From the NCBI RefSeq assembly GCF_001039355.2, contig NW_019775890.1, positions 128,263-176,843 of the forward strand: a DNA stretch of 48,581 bases, in the 5' to 3' direction. The DNA is from Lingula anatina (taxonomy: Eukaryota; Brachiopoda; Lingulata; Lingulida; Lingulidae). Below are positions 12,001 through 23,649 of the stretch, in pieces; within the stretch, counting starts at the first letter, position 1; every line of letters starts with the position of its first letter. The notes under the pieces are model-generated. The model did no database searches and was not told the DNA's origin. It saw nothing but the letters and a program-made list of their open reading frames with translations. The translations under genes were made by a program, and so were the position numbers.

Positions 12001-15000
12001 TTTCCTGGAATAGCCCTACATGTTCATATGATTGTGCCCCTCTGTTAAAGGGGCTGTGTGTTTGAAATTTACTTGTCTGTTTGTCTGTCCATTGTCTATC
12101 TGTTTCTCTGTCTGTGTCTTTCCATCAGTTAATCTGTCTGTCTGTTTGTCAGTCTGGCTTTCTGTATCTTTCCATTAGTCAATATACTGTCTGTCCATTT
12201 GTCTTTGTCTGTCTATATGTCAGTCCGTCTGTTTGTCTGTTTTTCATTAGTTTGAACATCTGTCTGTATGTCAGTGTATTATTTCTTCTTACCATACAAT
12301 ACAATGCTGTTAATAGGACTTTTTTTACTTTTGAAATCTAAGGACCTCATACTTGTGAATTATATGCAATTAATTTACTGGAAATTGTAAGGTTTGTATC
12401 CCTTGAGTAGTAGCACATCAATCTTCAATCATCCTCAGCCATTGATCCATTGATTCGGAGACAGCTTTTGCCGGTCAAAGGGGTGGTCCTTTTGAACCCC
12501 CCTCCTCACCAAAAAAAAAAAAAAAAAATTTTGTTGGTCTTAAATTTTCAGAGAAACATTTTGTTCAAAATATCTTAGAAAGGGGAAACAGTACATTTTT
12601 TTACTGTATACCTGTCTGGTTTTATTAAGTACACCCATGTATTTTACTCTGTTATTTTCTCTCTACACTGTCTTAATATCTGCCTTTTAGCACCATATCC
12701 AATCTCTTCTTGTAATATTTTAGGAGCATCATCAAACATTGCCAACAATAACAACAACAACAACAACAATAACAACGGTAACCTTCAACCCACAAACAAC
12801 TGTCAGATTAACAACCCCTGTGAGCATCGCTGTGTGGACACTGGACAGGCTGTGCGATGTGAATGTTACAATGGCTATGAGCTGGCGAGAGATGAGATAT
12901 CCTGCACAGGTAAGTTTGATGATGGTGGTGATCTGTGTAATATATTTATCCTGTTGGGGCTACATGTTCTTGTAGACAAAATTATAAATTACACCATCTG
13001 TGGACAGGGTTTGTAGAAAACAAGGATTAACCACAGTATATTTAATTGAATGACTAGTAATTATTATTAATGTGAGTGCATTTGTAATAACTTGAAAGGT
13101 ACAGATTTTCAATTCACATAACGCCATGTAATTTTTTTGTTTCAAAATTGCAAATGCATTTGGAATAAAAAAACTTTTTTCAGAAGATGCTTTACCCACT
13201 GTCACTTGCTTTAAAACTCACAGTTTTTAATTTTGCAAAAGTCCTGTTCTCAACAAGTTTGAATTATCAATTTTAGGCCTCACTTTAAGAGGCAGACCAG
13301 ACCCTGATTGCAATTCCTTCCGAAAACACACCCATGCTTTATTCTGCTGACCACAGTGAAATTGCAAAAAGGGGGAAGTGCAATCAAGGTGTCTGCAACA
13401 CTGTACCCACCCGAGTTTCAGAGGACATTTGTAACTTACCTCTTTTTTATCAGCATCCCTCTGCCCTTTCCAGTATCTCCTAATGGGGTACTAAATGAGT
13501 GTCTGATACTGATACCAGATTATCTGATACATGCTTATAGTAGAGAGTGGAGTTTCCAGTGTTCTCTGAGTCTCAGAAGTAAGGCCTAAAACTGTTGTAG
13601 TGAAAACTGATGAGAAGAGGACTTCAAATTTCCCGCTTATATATCACCTTATTGACATGGAAAACTATAATTGTTCACTTTGTTGTACCTAAAATTGCTT
13701 CAACTTAAAAAACACTTACTTTTCTCAAAATATTACATTTCAGTTTGTTAATTTTGTTCTGTTACTAATGCACTCTGATTTTCATTTGTTCAGTTTTAAC
13801 TTTTTCAAACTCAAATAACAGAATGATAAATATGAATTTGCCATCAGGCTGATGAATTTGTACATGTTATCAGTAAAATATGTATATTTGTATGAGATGT
13901 TTGAAAAAGCTGCACCCATTTCCACATTAACAAAGTCCTCTCTCACACCTCCCTGCTTAGATATTAATGAATGCCGGCGTTACAACCCCTGTGCTCAAGG
14001 ACAGGAGTGTCAGAACTCACTGGGGAGTTACCGCTGTATTGGCCTCAGTGGAAACATACCGCTGGTTCCCTCCACGGAGTGCACCCTGGGTTATCAGTAT
14101 AACCCACAAAGCGGAAACTGTGAAGGTTTGTTCTGGGGATGGTTTCACAAAATAACTTTAACTCAAAAATTGGTCAAAATGTTTAGAATAAAAATCTGGT
14201 TTACAATATGTAGTAGACCATGCAAATACAGAAAGTGTTTATTTCAAATCAAGCACAATATCCCTTATAATTGAACAATCACTGACTTGTCATATCATCA
14301 TTGTCCTGGTTAATTTTTGTCTTGCCTACAGTGCACTAGGTGAACTGCTGCTTGTAGGAGCCTTGCAGTGACAAAAAAAAGAGCTTTTGGACTAAAAATT
14401 TAGACCAATTTTTGGACAACAGTTCTTTTCTGAAACAGAACCCAGATGGATTTTTCTCTGCGAAGTGTGCACAGTTTGCCCAGTGATGTAGGACTCATCC
14501 CCCAATGAAACAGTTGTTCTACATAGATCAATCATACTCTGCATTGAACTCTCACTGAATTCAATCAGATTAACAGATTACCACGCCTCTTTTGTTTCCA
14601 ATGTACTTGTATAATCACCATAATCACCAGGATTTCTGCATTCTACTCAATGCCAGAAGATGGATCGATCTGTACAGAATGATAGTTTCATTTGGAATGT
14701 TCCCGTAGAGTGTCGCCTGTTACTTCTCTTTATAGCTTATGCTCGAGATGAGTTTCTGTCAGTGCTGTGAAATTTGGGGTAACATGCTTGCTTTAGAGGA
14801 AGATTCAACTTATCAATTCTGTGTGCATGGTTTTTAATGCCTCCTCTTATAACTATAAACCTGTATTACCATGACTGTTTTGAGACAAAATACCACTTAG
14901 TACATTCTCAATCACCACAAGCATGCTAATTGTTCTTTGATTAGCAGTAAAATAAGATAAAAATTCAAAAACATGAAGCAGTTTATTCCATTCCATTCAA

Positions 15001-18000
15001 TGTCACTCAGACCAGAGTTCTTAGCTGCAATTTTGTTTCTTAACTACAAAAACTGAGTATGAGTAGGCACTTTTGTGGTTCTGCCATTTTTGTGGCATTT
15101 TCTGGGACATACGTATTGCATTACAAAATCGAACCACATTTCACCTTCAGCTGTCATCACCTGTTAACACGAAGGTGTAATCATATAGTGTTAGCACATT
15201 CTACTCAATAATATTATTTTCCTCTCCACATTTTTCATGTGGCAATTAACCCTGTCCTGATTTTTCAGACAAAGTCAACAGTAAAAATATCAGAATGAAC
15301 CCTATTCTAGACATGAGTACCAGATGCTTTTTGTTGTTCGTGGCATCTTTTTACTGGTTGATGGTTACCATTGATGTTTGAATAAAAAGAAGCTGTAGTA
15401 TCAATGTTTTATCAAAGGAGTGTATTATTAATGTTGAATTGCCTACTTAGTACATATACATGAAAGTAAATAGAAGCAGCCCTGAGCTAGCTATCATACT
15501 ATACCCTCAGTGCACATGTATTAGAAAGCTCTTGTAGATTAGAATTAGTATAATAATACTGAAATATACTGCAAATATAGCAATGTAAAATATTTACTTG
15601 GTTGTTGTGTCCTTTTGAATGCTTTATCTTGTAATTAATATTTTTATTAAGATGTTGGTTTTGATCATTTGGTCATGTTTCTTTCACATATTTTATAATT
15701 ACATTATTAAAATCAGTGCACTTGCATTCATTTTAAAAGATTTCTAAAAATTAAAAATTCATATTGATTGTCTGCTCTAAGATAATACAAATTGTATTCA
15801 TGTGAAGTTAGAATAATAAATTCTTCAAACAATAGCTTAAACTCAGATGTATTTCCACAGTAGCTTCTATATATATTACTTAACTGTAGAACACCTGTGT
15901 CACCTCATTTCCTGATGAAGTTGTCCTGTGAGACATAAAACAAAGGAGGGGTAATAACTCTTGACTTTAAGCTGTTGTTGAAGAATCTATTACTGGAACT
16001 TGAAGTGCATAACACAACTGATAATATTTTTTTTCCTGAATTCATGTAACAATTATTATGTTTTCACAATTCTAGATGTGAATGAGTGTGTTAATGGCAA
16101 CTCTTGTCCTGGGGGGTCAATTTGCAGCAATACCATTGGTTCCTACCAGTGCACTAGGGAGAGAAGCTGTGGAACTGGGTACACTCTCAATGGGCAGACC
16201 AATATGTGTGAAGGTATATATGGAACAGCAAGGACTCAATATTCAATTGAATATTGAGTCCTAGCCTACAGTAAGAAGTTGGGATGCATCCTGGTTCACA
16301 CATCTAGTAGCTGGGTTGGTCCCAACTCTGTGCAGGATTCTTGCTAAAGTGCTATCAGTGGAATCGGGCTTAGTCCACGTATAGTGCAATGTAGTTAATT
16401 ACCCCTAGCTGCTCGAGGAGACATGCCTGACAACTGAGCTGATTGCACTTTAGCGAGAATCCCCTACAAAGTTGGATCCATCCAGCTAGTATGATGTCTG
16501 AATAGGAATGTGGTCTTAGACAACAGTGCCAGAATACCAAACAGCTTGAAAATGCCACCTTTGCAGTGGCAACTCCAGGAGAGGTTACAGTGTGGAAATT
16601 GGAGAAAAGCAAGCAGTATTTTACCATCCCTGTACCCTGCATTTTGTAGTACATTTGTCCTTGTCTTCATTTTTATATTTGAAAAAAAAATGAATGATAG
16701 AGAATATAATCCTTGTGCCCCCCCTTAACAAATTCCTGGATATCCCACATACACGTGTGCTTACTTGCCCATAAAACGTAAGTCTAGAAAAATAGTTACA
16801 TATATGAATGTATAAAATGCATATTTAGATATCCATGGGCATACCTTCACTGGCAGTTACAACTTTTGTTAATGCCAAAATTAAAAAGTTATCCATCAAA
16901 TTTGGAATGTCTCCTTTTCAGATATCGATGAATGTGCAAAACCAGAAACCAACAACTGCGGAACCGTCTTTGAGTGTGTTAACATCCCAGGGTCCTTCAG
17001 GTGCAAGTACAAGACGTGTCCAGTGGGGTATCGCCTTAATGGCCAGACGGGGAACTGTGACCCAGTTTACTGCCGTACAGGAATGAAGGCTGACCCAGTT
17101 ACTGGACAGTGTGTGGGTGAGTAGGAAAACATAGAATAGATGCAAACAGATGCAAAGTGGAAAGAGCATTGCAAGTATAAAATGAAAAGTGTGATAAAAT
17201 TTTTTTACGTAATTGTTCTGATGGAATAACAATGAAATTCTGGTAAATGTCAAAGGTCAAAATTATTGTTCCATATGATTGAAGATTTTTATAAAGACAA
17301 AACTTGTCAAAATACCTGATTGTATTATACATGTAGATGTTAAAAAGTAATTGTGTGTTTAAACTGTCTGTCTGTGGCACCTTTGTTTATGTGCTTAAAA
17401 TTGATATATGCAACAACTACCTACAGTATATCCTTTTACATGATGATTTTTTTTCCTTAAAGATATTCTTAGGATTTGAATTTTTATTTTAGCAAAGAGT
17501 TCCACTACAGGTAAAAAGACTTTCCTACGTAAACAATCTCCTTATCATCTCTGTAGGAATAACATATTCTTTTAGAAAAATGAATTGCCCATGACATATT
17601 CTTTTTTCCAGACATCAATGAATGTGAGGCCCAGGGCACTTGCAGTGTTGGTCAGATCTGTGAAAACACTTTTGGATCATATCGCTGCAGGGACAAGTGC
17701 ACATCTGGCTATGAAGCTGATGCCAACGGAATCTGTAGAGGTTAGGGTTTTTGGTCTATTTCTGTTCTTCTTCTCAATTAAGACTTTCATCAGCAATAAA
17801 GACTTTCATGTATATACACTGACAAGGATAGGCATTTCTTGTCATAATATCTGAACACAGTAGTCATTGAGAAAATACCAGATGGCAGCTGAGCCAAGAG
17901 CATCTTATGCCTTGGTTGACCAAGCTATGAAGCAGATCTAGAACTAACATTATATTTTAAAACTTCATAATTTTCAAATTGGTACACCCATAGATATAAG

Positions 18001-21000
18001 GTAAAGATATTTGTTCTACAGAATGAAATTAAGTCATTAAGTAATAACATGGAAATGCTTTGTCTTATTTTCAATCAGATATAGATGAATGTGCCAGAGG
18101 AACTGCGAACTGCCCACCTGGCCAGCAGTGTTTGAATCTCCCGGGGTCATTCCAGTGTCAGTGTGGGGAAGGCTATGAATTCAACCCAACAACAAGAACT
18201 TGTGATGGTTAGTAAAATAAGAAAAAACAAAACAAAACATGGGGCCACATTAGCTTGCTTCATGCCAAATACCCTGCTTGTAGGCAGGGCAGTTCTTCCA
18301 AACAGGGTAATGGCAAGAACCATCCTTTTGGTGTAGAAAAAAAACATTCTGATTAAAAATATTTCAGAAAAGTAGGACCAACATGAGGTTTCAAGATAAA
18401 AAGGTCAACTATTCTGGAAGGATACCCCCCCCCCTCCCCCACCCCCTTGAAATTGCAGGCTACTGACCTAAATATGGATGGTTGAATAAGATTTATTTTT
18501 TCACACAAAAAAGAGACAGCTAAAATGTGTACATGCTCAATAGCTGTCTAAATACAATATACTGTATGCATGAAAATGTGTGTTTCCATTGAATGGTGAA
18601 GACATACATATACTTGAACATGTATATGGTCAACAGGCCAAGTTAAAAGTCAATATTTTTGCCTGCCTAAACACCTTATTATGGTGACCATGTAATCAAC
18701 ATTTTCTTGCATGAAGAGAGAAATTTATTTACATTTGATTTTCCCAATTTAAATAATCAGAACAATTTATTTCCAATGATATTTCAATGATAATGATTTG
18801 CATTTGATTTCAAGATGTGGATGAATGCACCCGCTATGGCACCGTCTGCTCCTTGAATTCAAAATGTCAGAACACCCCAGGTTCCTATGAATGCACCTGT
18901 AACACAGGCTTCAAAAGAGCACGGAATGGGCGTAACTGCATTGGTAATGTGAATCACAAATTGTTGAATTCTGGCAACAGATTTTTTTTTCATGTCAGAG
19001 ACTTCAAAACTTTTTCTTTGTCTTATCAATGTTTTTTACCAGACTAAGAAACATTTTCAGATTCAAATAAGCTGAACCTGATGCTGTAACAGCATATAAC
19101 TTTTCATGGTGATTAAAGATTAGAGAAATATTTCTAATAAGTACCCATTTGAATAAAGTAATAATTTTAAGTATGTAATGCACAACAGAATAAATCATAA
19201 TAATTGTTTATTATTCTGGGAACTGTGAAGATAAACATGGTTTTAAACATTACAAATTAGAGAGAACGATGTGCAAGAGGATATAAACATGTGATAGATG
19301 GCAGAAAAAAAACTGCCAGAGTTACGAAACAACATTTATAACTGCTAATCCAATTTTCACCCACAGTGCTCTCTACACATTGTAATTAAAATCCTTGAAA
19401 ATGAACACTTATTAAATTCTCGCTCCAGACATTAACGAATGTGAGGAGAGTCCAGGCATTTGTCCTCACAGTTGTATCAACACCTGGGGCAGCTTCCAGT
19501 GTACCTGTAGAGAGGGGTTCAGACTGGGCACAGATGGCAGGACCTGTGTTGGTACGTTTTAACAGGAGGCACATTAGCTGCAAACGAGCCATTGCTTTAA
19601 TAAAAATGAATTCAAGAAATTTGAAAGCCTTTAAGTTTCCATTATTTATTGTTATTTATTTATCTGTTTACAGTAGTTTTTAAATTTATGTACGGTTATG
19701 TCTTCTTTTTTCTTTGTGTTTGTGTTAGAATTTATTTCTGTATAAATCTATTTATTTATCTGTTCACTCATTATTAATTTATTTATCTGTTCACTCATTA
19801 TTAATTAATTTATTTATATATTTATTCTACACAGACATAGATGAGTGTGAAGAGTGGGCAGACAAAGGGAGACTATGTATTGGACTGTGTCAGAACACTG
19901 AGGGATCCTACACTTGCTCCTGTCCTGCTGGCTACAGAATGACACCTGGTGGCAGAATTTGTGCAGGTACTGGAGTCTGATGTCGTCTGCTGGAAAAATG
20001 TCATCAGCACATACTGCTGACAACGTAGAAAAAAGGGAGAAGATTATATGTGTGTGTAAGAAGTAGTTTCAATTCAAAATCATTGGGAATTCAGACTTTA
20101 CTAAAAGTAACATTAGAATATGAATTAGACGAAGAAAGGGGAAATTATGGGTACTGTAGGCTACACAAGTTTTAAAGAACCTCATTTATCCCACTTCTTA
20201 CACGTCTTATTTCATGTGAAAAAACGGCTTTTGGTTGTTGTTTGCAGACATTGACGAGTGTGCTGAAGGTTCTGCCAACTGTAACGGACCCAATCAACTC
20301 TGTATCAACACCAGGGGGAGCTTCAAGTGCAATGTGATCCAATGTCCCCAAGGTTTTATGCGTCAAGGCGGACAATCAAGTGCGAAGTAAGTACTCACAG
20401 TGAAATGCTTGGCTCAGGCTGGTTTGAAAGTTGCCAACACTAGCTTACAATGGCTTGGATTATTTATTTATTTATTTATTTTTATTTATTTATTTTTATT
20501 TTTATTTTTTTTTTTTTGATAATTTTATTAGCCTCAAGCTGATATTTAAATAATATGTCACTGTAGAAACTGAATGGTAAGAATCTGCATTAGGATAAAG
20601 CCTTGTTTTTGCACTCAGAACACCGCTTGGGTTGTGGTTATCGATTGTGTAGTGGATGTAAATTTGGGTTTGCATGGCAAAAGTAACTTCTTGGGAGTTC
20701 ACGTCTTTTAAAATTAAAAAAGTGTCACCGTCAAAATCTGAGTCATGCATTAAAACAATTTTTGGATAGAATTTTCAACACTTGCATGATTTTTTTCCAC
20801 AAACAATTTTTCTGATAACAATAACACACAAGCCAAAGGCACTACTCACTATAGGCCTATCCGTGTAAGGTTACAATAGAATCGAATAAAACAAAGTTTA
20901 TCCAAACCATGAAATTGCCCTTCAAATGCAAACTAGTTGATGATCTTCTAATGCAGGTTTTTATTTCTTTTCACTTTCTACAGTAGCGTCCGCTGCCAGC

Positions 21001-21398
21001 GAGTTTCGTTCATCTGCGCTCAGGGAGACGTAGCGTGCCAGGAGGCCCCTCTGTCCTACTCCTACAATTTCCTCAGTTTCCCCACAAAGATCCGCATCCC
21101 CGCCGAGCTGTTCACCATGCGAGGGCCCTCCTCTCCGTATAGGAGGGTGGCGTTCGAGCTGATCTTGGATTCTGCACGTAACCCGGCCAGCGGCATCCAG
21201 AGCGTCTTCCGTAGCCATTTTAAGTTAGACAACACGAGGCCGTATGAGGTCGTAGTGAGCTTGGACAGGCCTATCACTGAAGCACAAGATATCGAGCTAA
21301 CGCTGAATATGAAATTGTATAATCAACCGGATAACACCTTCCTTGGAGTTGCTGTTGCCAAAATTACCATCTACGCAACTGCTGATCAGCTTACTTAA
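6093..21398 (+). CDS. FBLN1: Fibulin-1, isoform with 1C-like C-terminus
   Basis: Secreted extracellular-matrix and basement-membrane glycoprotein. Exons: 6093-6168, 9391-9644, 10499-10691, 11810-11944, 12724-12909, 13961-14125, 16076-16213, 16922-17116, 17612-17740, 18079-18207, 18815-18943, 19429-19551, 19835-19966, 20248-20386, 20984-21398. Together they encode 845 residues. All have GT/AG ends and matching phases (EGF exons are 1-1). Residues 1 to about 20 form a signal peptide. Residues 34-145 hold three anaphylatoxin modules with CC pairs ([30 protein letters not shown]). EGF-like modules 1-11 occupy residues 175-708. Most begin D(I/V)(N/D)EC, the calcium-binding type, and carry CxNxxGSYxC-like cores. 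Residues 708-845 form the fibulin C-terminal module ([19 protein letters not shown] to [13 protein letters not shown]), matching the vertebrate 1C type. Vertebrate fibulin-1 has nine EGF modules, so this protein is longer. Exon 5 adds a run of 11 Asn before EGF 2. Confidence 0.93.
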
Positions 21399-23624
21399 TT
21401 TTGATCAAGTCTATTGAACAGCTGCTTAACTTTCAGAATATGCCGCCCAATATGTGAAAAGCAAAACGCAATTTTGCACAGCGCTGAACTTGTGAAAAGA
21501 AAGAATTTTTATGAAGATTTCATCTTTGTGTGGTTTCATAGATGAGTCTTAAACACGATTGAGATTGGAAACGAGTAAATCTGCAAAACGTGCTTGAATT
21601 TATGTTTTAGGATTGTTTAAGGTGTAAGAGCAAAAGTCAACTAATAATTCAATTTATCAATAACTATAGCTACAATTTTAGAACGTAATTTTCATATATT
21701 AGGATTTGGTAGAATAAAGATTTTATGTCATTGTTGGGCGTGAATAAAGGAGTTGGATTCAACAGCTAATTCCAGATTGTAATTTTTAGTAAAGAAACGT
21801 TTTTAAATCGTTTCCTTGTGTTTCAGTTGAACGGGATATTGTCACTGTTATGCTTGCTAACATGTGGCCAAGCAAAGCAAAAAACCTACATTTTGATGTA
21901 TTGCCAGCTCAGAGAGCGTGATTTTTAGACGATAAGGCAATATATTTCAGTTTTAAACTTGCTTAGTCTTTATGACAGACCAAAATGGCGTGGAAATCGG
22001 AGACAAAACGGGATCAAGATTGGATTTTAGTAGACGTGTACATTATCATTAATTCAGGTTTTAAATTAGAATTTAAAAAAAATGGTATTGATTCAAAATA
22101 TGGACTAGAAAAAAAAGGTCACGTGTAACGGGTCTGTTTTGAGATTGTATTGAATTTGTAAAAGATTGTTTCATTTTATGTGTACTTAGTTTACTATATC
22201 CAGCTGTAAGTTAGATATTCATTTAAGATATGATAACATTTTCATAAATCTGATAAAAAAGTGGAAACTATCCGATTTGTGTTTGTTCTGAAACTGTTGA
22301 TATCTGGAAAATCCGTGCTGTACATCTAGAATGAAATAAATTCTTTTGCGTTCAGGTCGTAAAATAACGTTCTTTCTATATTACACTTGCTGCATGCAGC
22401 TGATTACATACATGCGGAAGTTAGAAGTGTTATAAAACAAGCTAAACAAAATAGTCAACAAGAAATCGGCAATAACTTTTCAAATTTATATTCTCCTGTC
22501 TATCCACAAAAATGCACGTATTTCATAAAATGATCCTAATTGAGCCAGGGAATTATATCCGATATAATTCCCTGATTGAGCTTAGTAAATTCTCTTTACT
22601 TATAATCACAGAAAATCAGCAAGTTTGATTTTTGAAATTTGAAAAATGCAAGACACATTCTTGCCCCTGTCAACACTCCCGTCTGCGCAGAGCAATTAAA
22701 CTATAAATTAACAGTTAATAGTAAACTGCTTTATAATTTGAATCTTACATTTCACTTGTAACAATTGTCCCTAACATGGCGATAATATTCTAAATCTAGT
22801 CTTAATTAAAAATTATCCACGTTGAAAACTTTTTCCAGAATCCTTACAGACGACGGCGTTCTTTGTCTGCGCAAGGCATGTAGCACTCTCGACATTGAGT
22901 GCCTCCTCAACCAGACGCGGTCAGTGGCCTTTCAGTACCTGTCCATCCCAACAGTGACCAGACTAGAACCAGGCCGGAGTGAGCTGTTAATGAGCGTCCA
23001 GGCACAGGTGGACGGCTACGTCATGTATCCCAACGTGAAGCTGGACATTTTGAGCGGGAACGCCGAGGAGCTGTTTGAGTTGGCCAAGACAACCAGGACT
23101 GGAGGTAAATGTCCATGTACTTTAGGCTGTGTTTCTGACTTTTCGCACATTTTAACTAAACGATGAACTTTTTTCTTTCACAAACATTGTCAAAAAGGTA
23201 CAAAAGAAAGTTGAGTAAGCAAGATTTGCATATTGAGTTGCGACTATTACATTTTTTTAAATTTTAGTAACGAAAATGACTTTAGGTATTCTTAACGAAT
23301 TGTAAATCATAAAATGCATGTTCATATTCGCTGTCTTGCATGAAAATTGAATATTCATCGATTATCTATAACCACTTAAAAGTAGTTTACGTAATGTTAC
23401 AAGTACGTGTCGTGTCACTGTGCTGTTGTCTCACTTATTGCATGACATTGAATCTATGTGGTTTATATCTTCATTTTTCAGGTGAGCTCCGCTTGATCAA
23501 ACCCATACGTGGCCCCGCCCTCCATCACCTGTCACTCTCCCTGGGCAGTCGGAACCGTGCAGGTTACCTGGTCTCCAAACACATCGCCTTCGTCACCATT
23601 GACGTGTCTAGGTATCCCTTCTAG
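6093..23624 (+). CDS. FBLN1: Fibulin-1, isoform with 1D-like C-terminus
   Basis: This isoform shares the first 14 exons with the 1C form, then skips the 1C exon and joins the phase-2 end at 20386 to 22839-23104 and 23482-23624 (stop TAG 23622-23624), giving 843 residues. The alternative tail contains [20 protein letters not shown], then [20 protein letters not shown] and the terminal [10 protein letters not shown]. From family knowledge it corresponds to the vertebrate fibulin-1D tail (xVACLLNQT, PIVGP, ending near EYWF). Both acceptors (20984 and 22839) supply exactly one base to complete the same split codon (AA+T or AA+A), so the two tails are mutually exclusive and both in frame. In vertebrates and nematodes, C and D forms differ in partners and tissue roles. 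Whether that holds here is inference. Confidence 0.92.
6169..9390 (+). other. Fibulin-1 intron 1
   Basis: A 3.2 kb intron, the longest in the gene. It holds a MITE at 7957-8182 and a T-run near 8300. No additional coding exon was recognised. First introns often carry regulatory sequence, but I cannot point to a specific element. Confidence 0.7.
7957..8182. mobile_element. MITE-like element, GATCGATC family, copy 1
   Basis: About 225 bp with imperfect terminal inverted repeats. The left end reads TTCCCAGAGATTTGGATCGA. The right end, read inward on the other strand, is TTCCATAGATTTTTAGATCG. The interior carries AGTTAATTACCCCCTTACAG and GTCAGCCGAGCGGGCAC. A second copy lies inverted at 41345-41556. 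No coding capacity, so non-autonomous. The left end may extend a few bases further. Confidence 0.75.
10802..10819. repeat. Poly(G) run
   Basis: A nearly pure G run in a fibulin intron. Similar runs occur near 11139, 11366, 32361, 31550 and 43404, a feature of this locus. Confidence 0.8.
12060..12280. repeat. CTGT-rich low-complexity tract
   Basis: A degenerate (CTGT)n tract in the intron before fibulin exon 5. It produces a spurious open frame rich in Ser, Val and Cys. Confidence 0.75.
13406..13580. mobile_element. Small MITE-like element, family 2, copy 1
   Basis: The left end GAGTTTCAGAGGACATTTGT and the right end, read on the other strand, GAGACTCAGAGAACACTGGA form imperfect inverted repeats of about 24 bp around a 170 bp core. 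A related terminus, read on the minus strand as CTGAGTTTCAAAGGACACTG, occurs near 31830-31850. Boundaries are approximate. Confidence 0.5.
14126..16075 (+). other. Fibulin-1 intron 6
   Basis: A 1.95 kb intron between EGF exons 6 and 7. I see AT-rich unique sequence, no extra EGF exon and no clear transposon. Confidence 0.6.
16231..16262. repeat. Perfect 32 bp palindrome
   Basis: The left arm AGGACTCAATATTCAA is followed at once by its exact reverse complement, with no spacer. It begins 18 bases after the exon 7 boundary at 16213, so the nascent intron could form a hairpin near the 5' splice site. Confidence 0.95.
16280..16525. mobile_element. MITE-like element with long inverted ends, family 1 relative
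   Basis: The left arm near 16302-16362 includes CTAGTAGCTGGGTTGGTCCC and GATTCTTGCTAAAGTGCTAT. The right arm, read on the minus strand from about 16500, gives ATACTAGCTGGATGGATCCA and GATTCTCGCTAAAGTGCAAT. The arms are 60-75 bp and imperfect. The core has AGTTAATTACCCC, shared with the element at 7957. No coding capacity. The exact ends are uncertain. Confidence 0.7.
17493..17510 (+). other. Candidate 18 nt micro-exon in fibulin-1
   Basis: A TTTTTATTTTAG acceptor precedes CAAAGAGTTCCACTACAG, followed by a GTAAAAAG donor. The segment is 18 nt and phase 1-1, so inclusion between exons 8 and 9 would add AKSSTT without breaking frame. No transcript evidence is available here. It could be chance. 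Confidence 0.3.
20461..20518. repeat. (ATTT)n / T-run low-complexity tract
   Basis: An ATTT-type tandem tract grading into a T run, in the intron before the 1C terminal exon. It could be the minus-strand tail of an old retroposon. Confidence 0.8.
21713..21748 (+). terminator. Paired polyadenylation signals for fibulin-1C form
   Basis: Two AATAAA hexamers lie 30 bases apart, 315-350 bases after the 1C stop. Using them would exclude the 1D exons, coupling splicing to 3' end choice. A third AATAAA at 22335 is an alternative. Confidence 0.5.
22546..22574. repeat. Perfect 29 bp palindrome with one-base centre
   Basis: CAGGGAATTATATC, one C, then GATATAATTCCCTG. It is flanked on both sides by the direct repeat ATTGAGC, as if a small palindrome had been inserted or copied between duplicated bases. 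Confidence 0.95.
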
Positions 23625-23649
23625 ACACACTCTGGACCGCGTAATTCAA

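Larger units (their letters stand above)
21399..22838 (+). other. 1C 3' UTR and intron before the 1D exons
   Basis: After the 1C stop codon there are AATAAA hexamers at 21713-21718, 21743-21748 and 22335-22340, so the 1C form has its own poly(A) options before the 1D exons. For the 1D form this is intronic. A perfect palindrome sits at 22546-22574. No further exon was seen. Confidence 0.6.

Noticed and set aside
13852-14274. Long open frame around fibulin exon 6 read as one unspliced gene
   Set aside because: Only 13961-14125 is coding. The flanks are intron with standard splice sites and matching phases.
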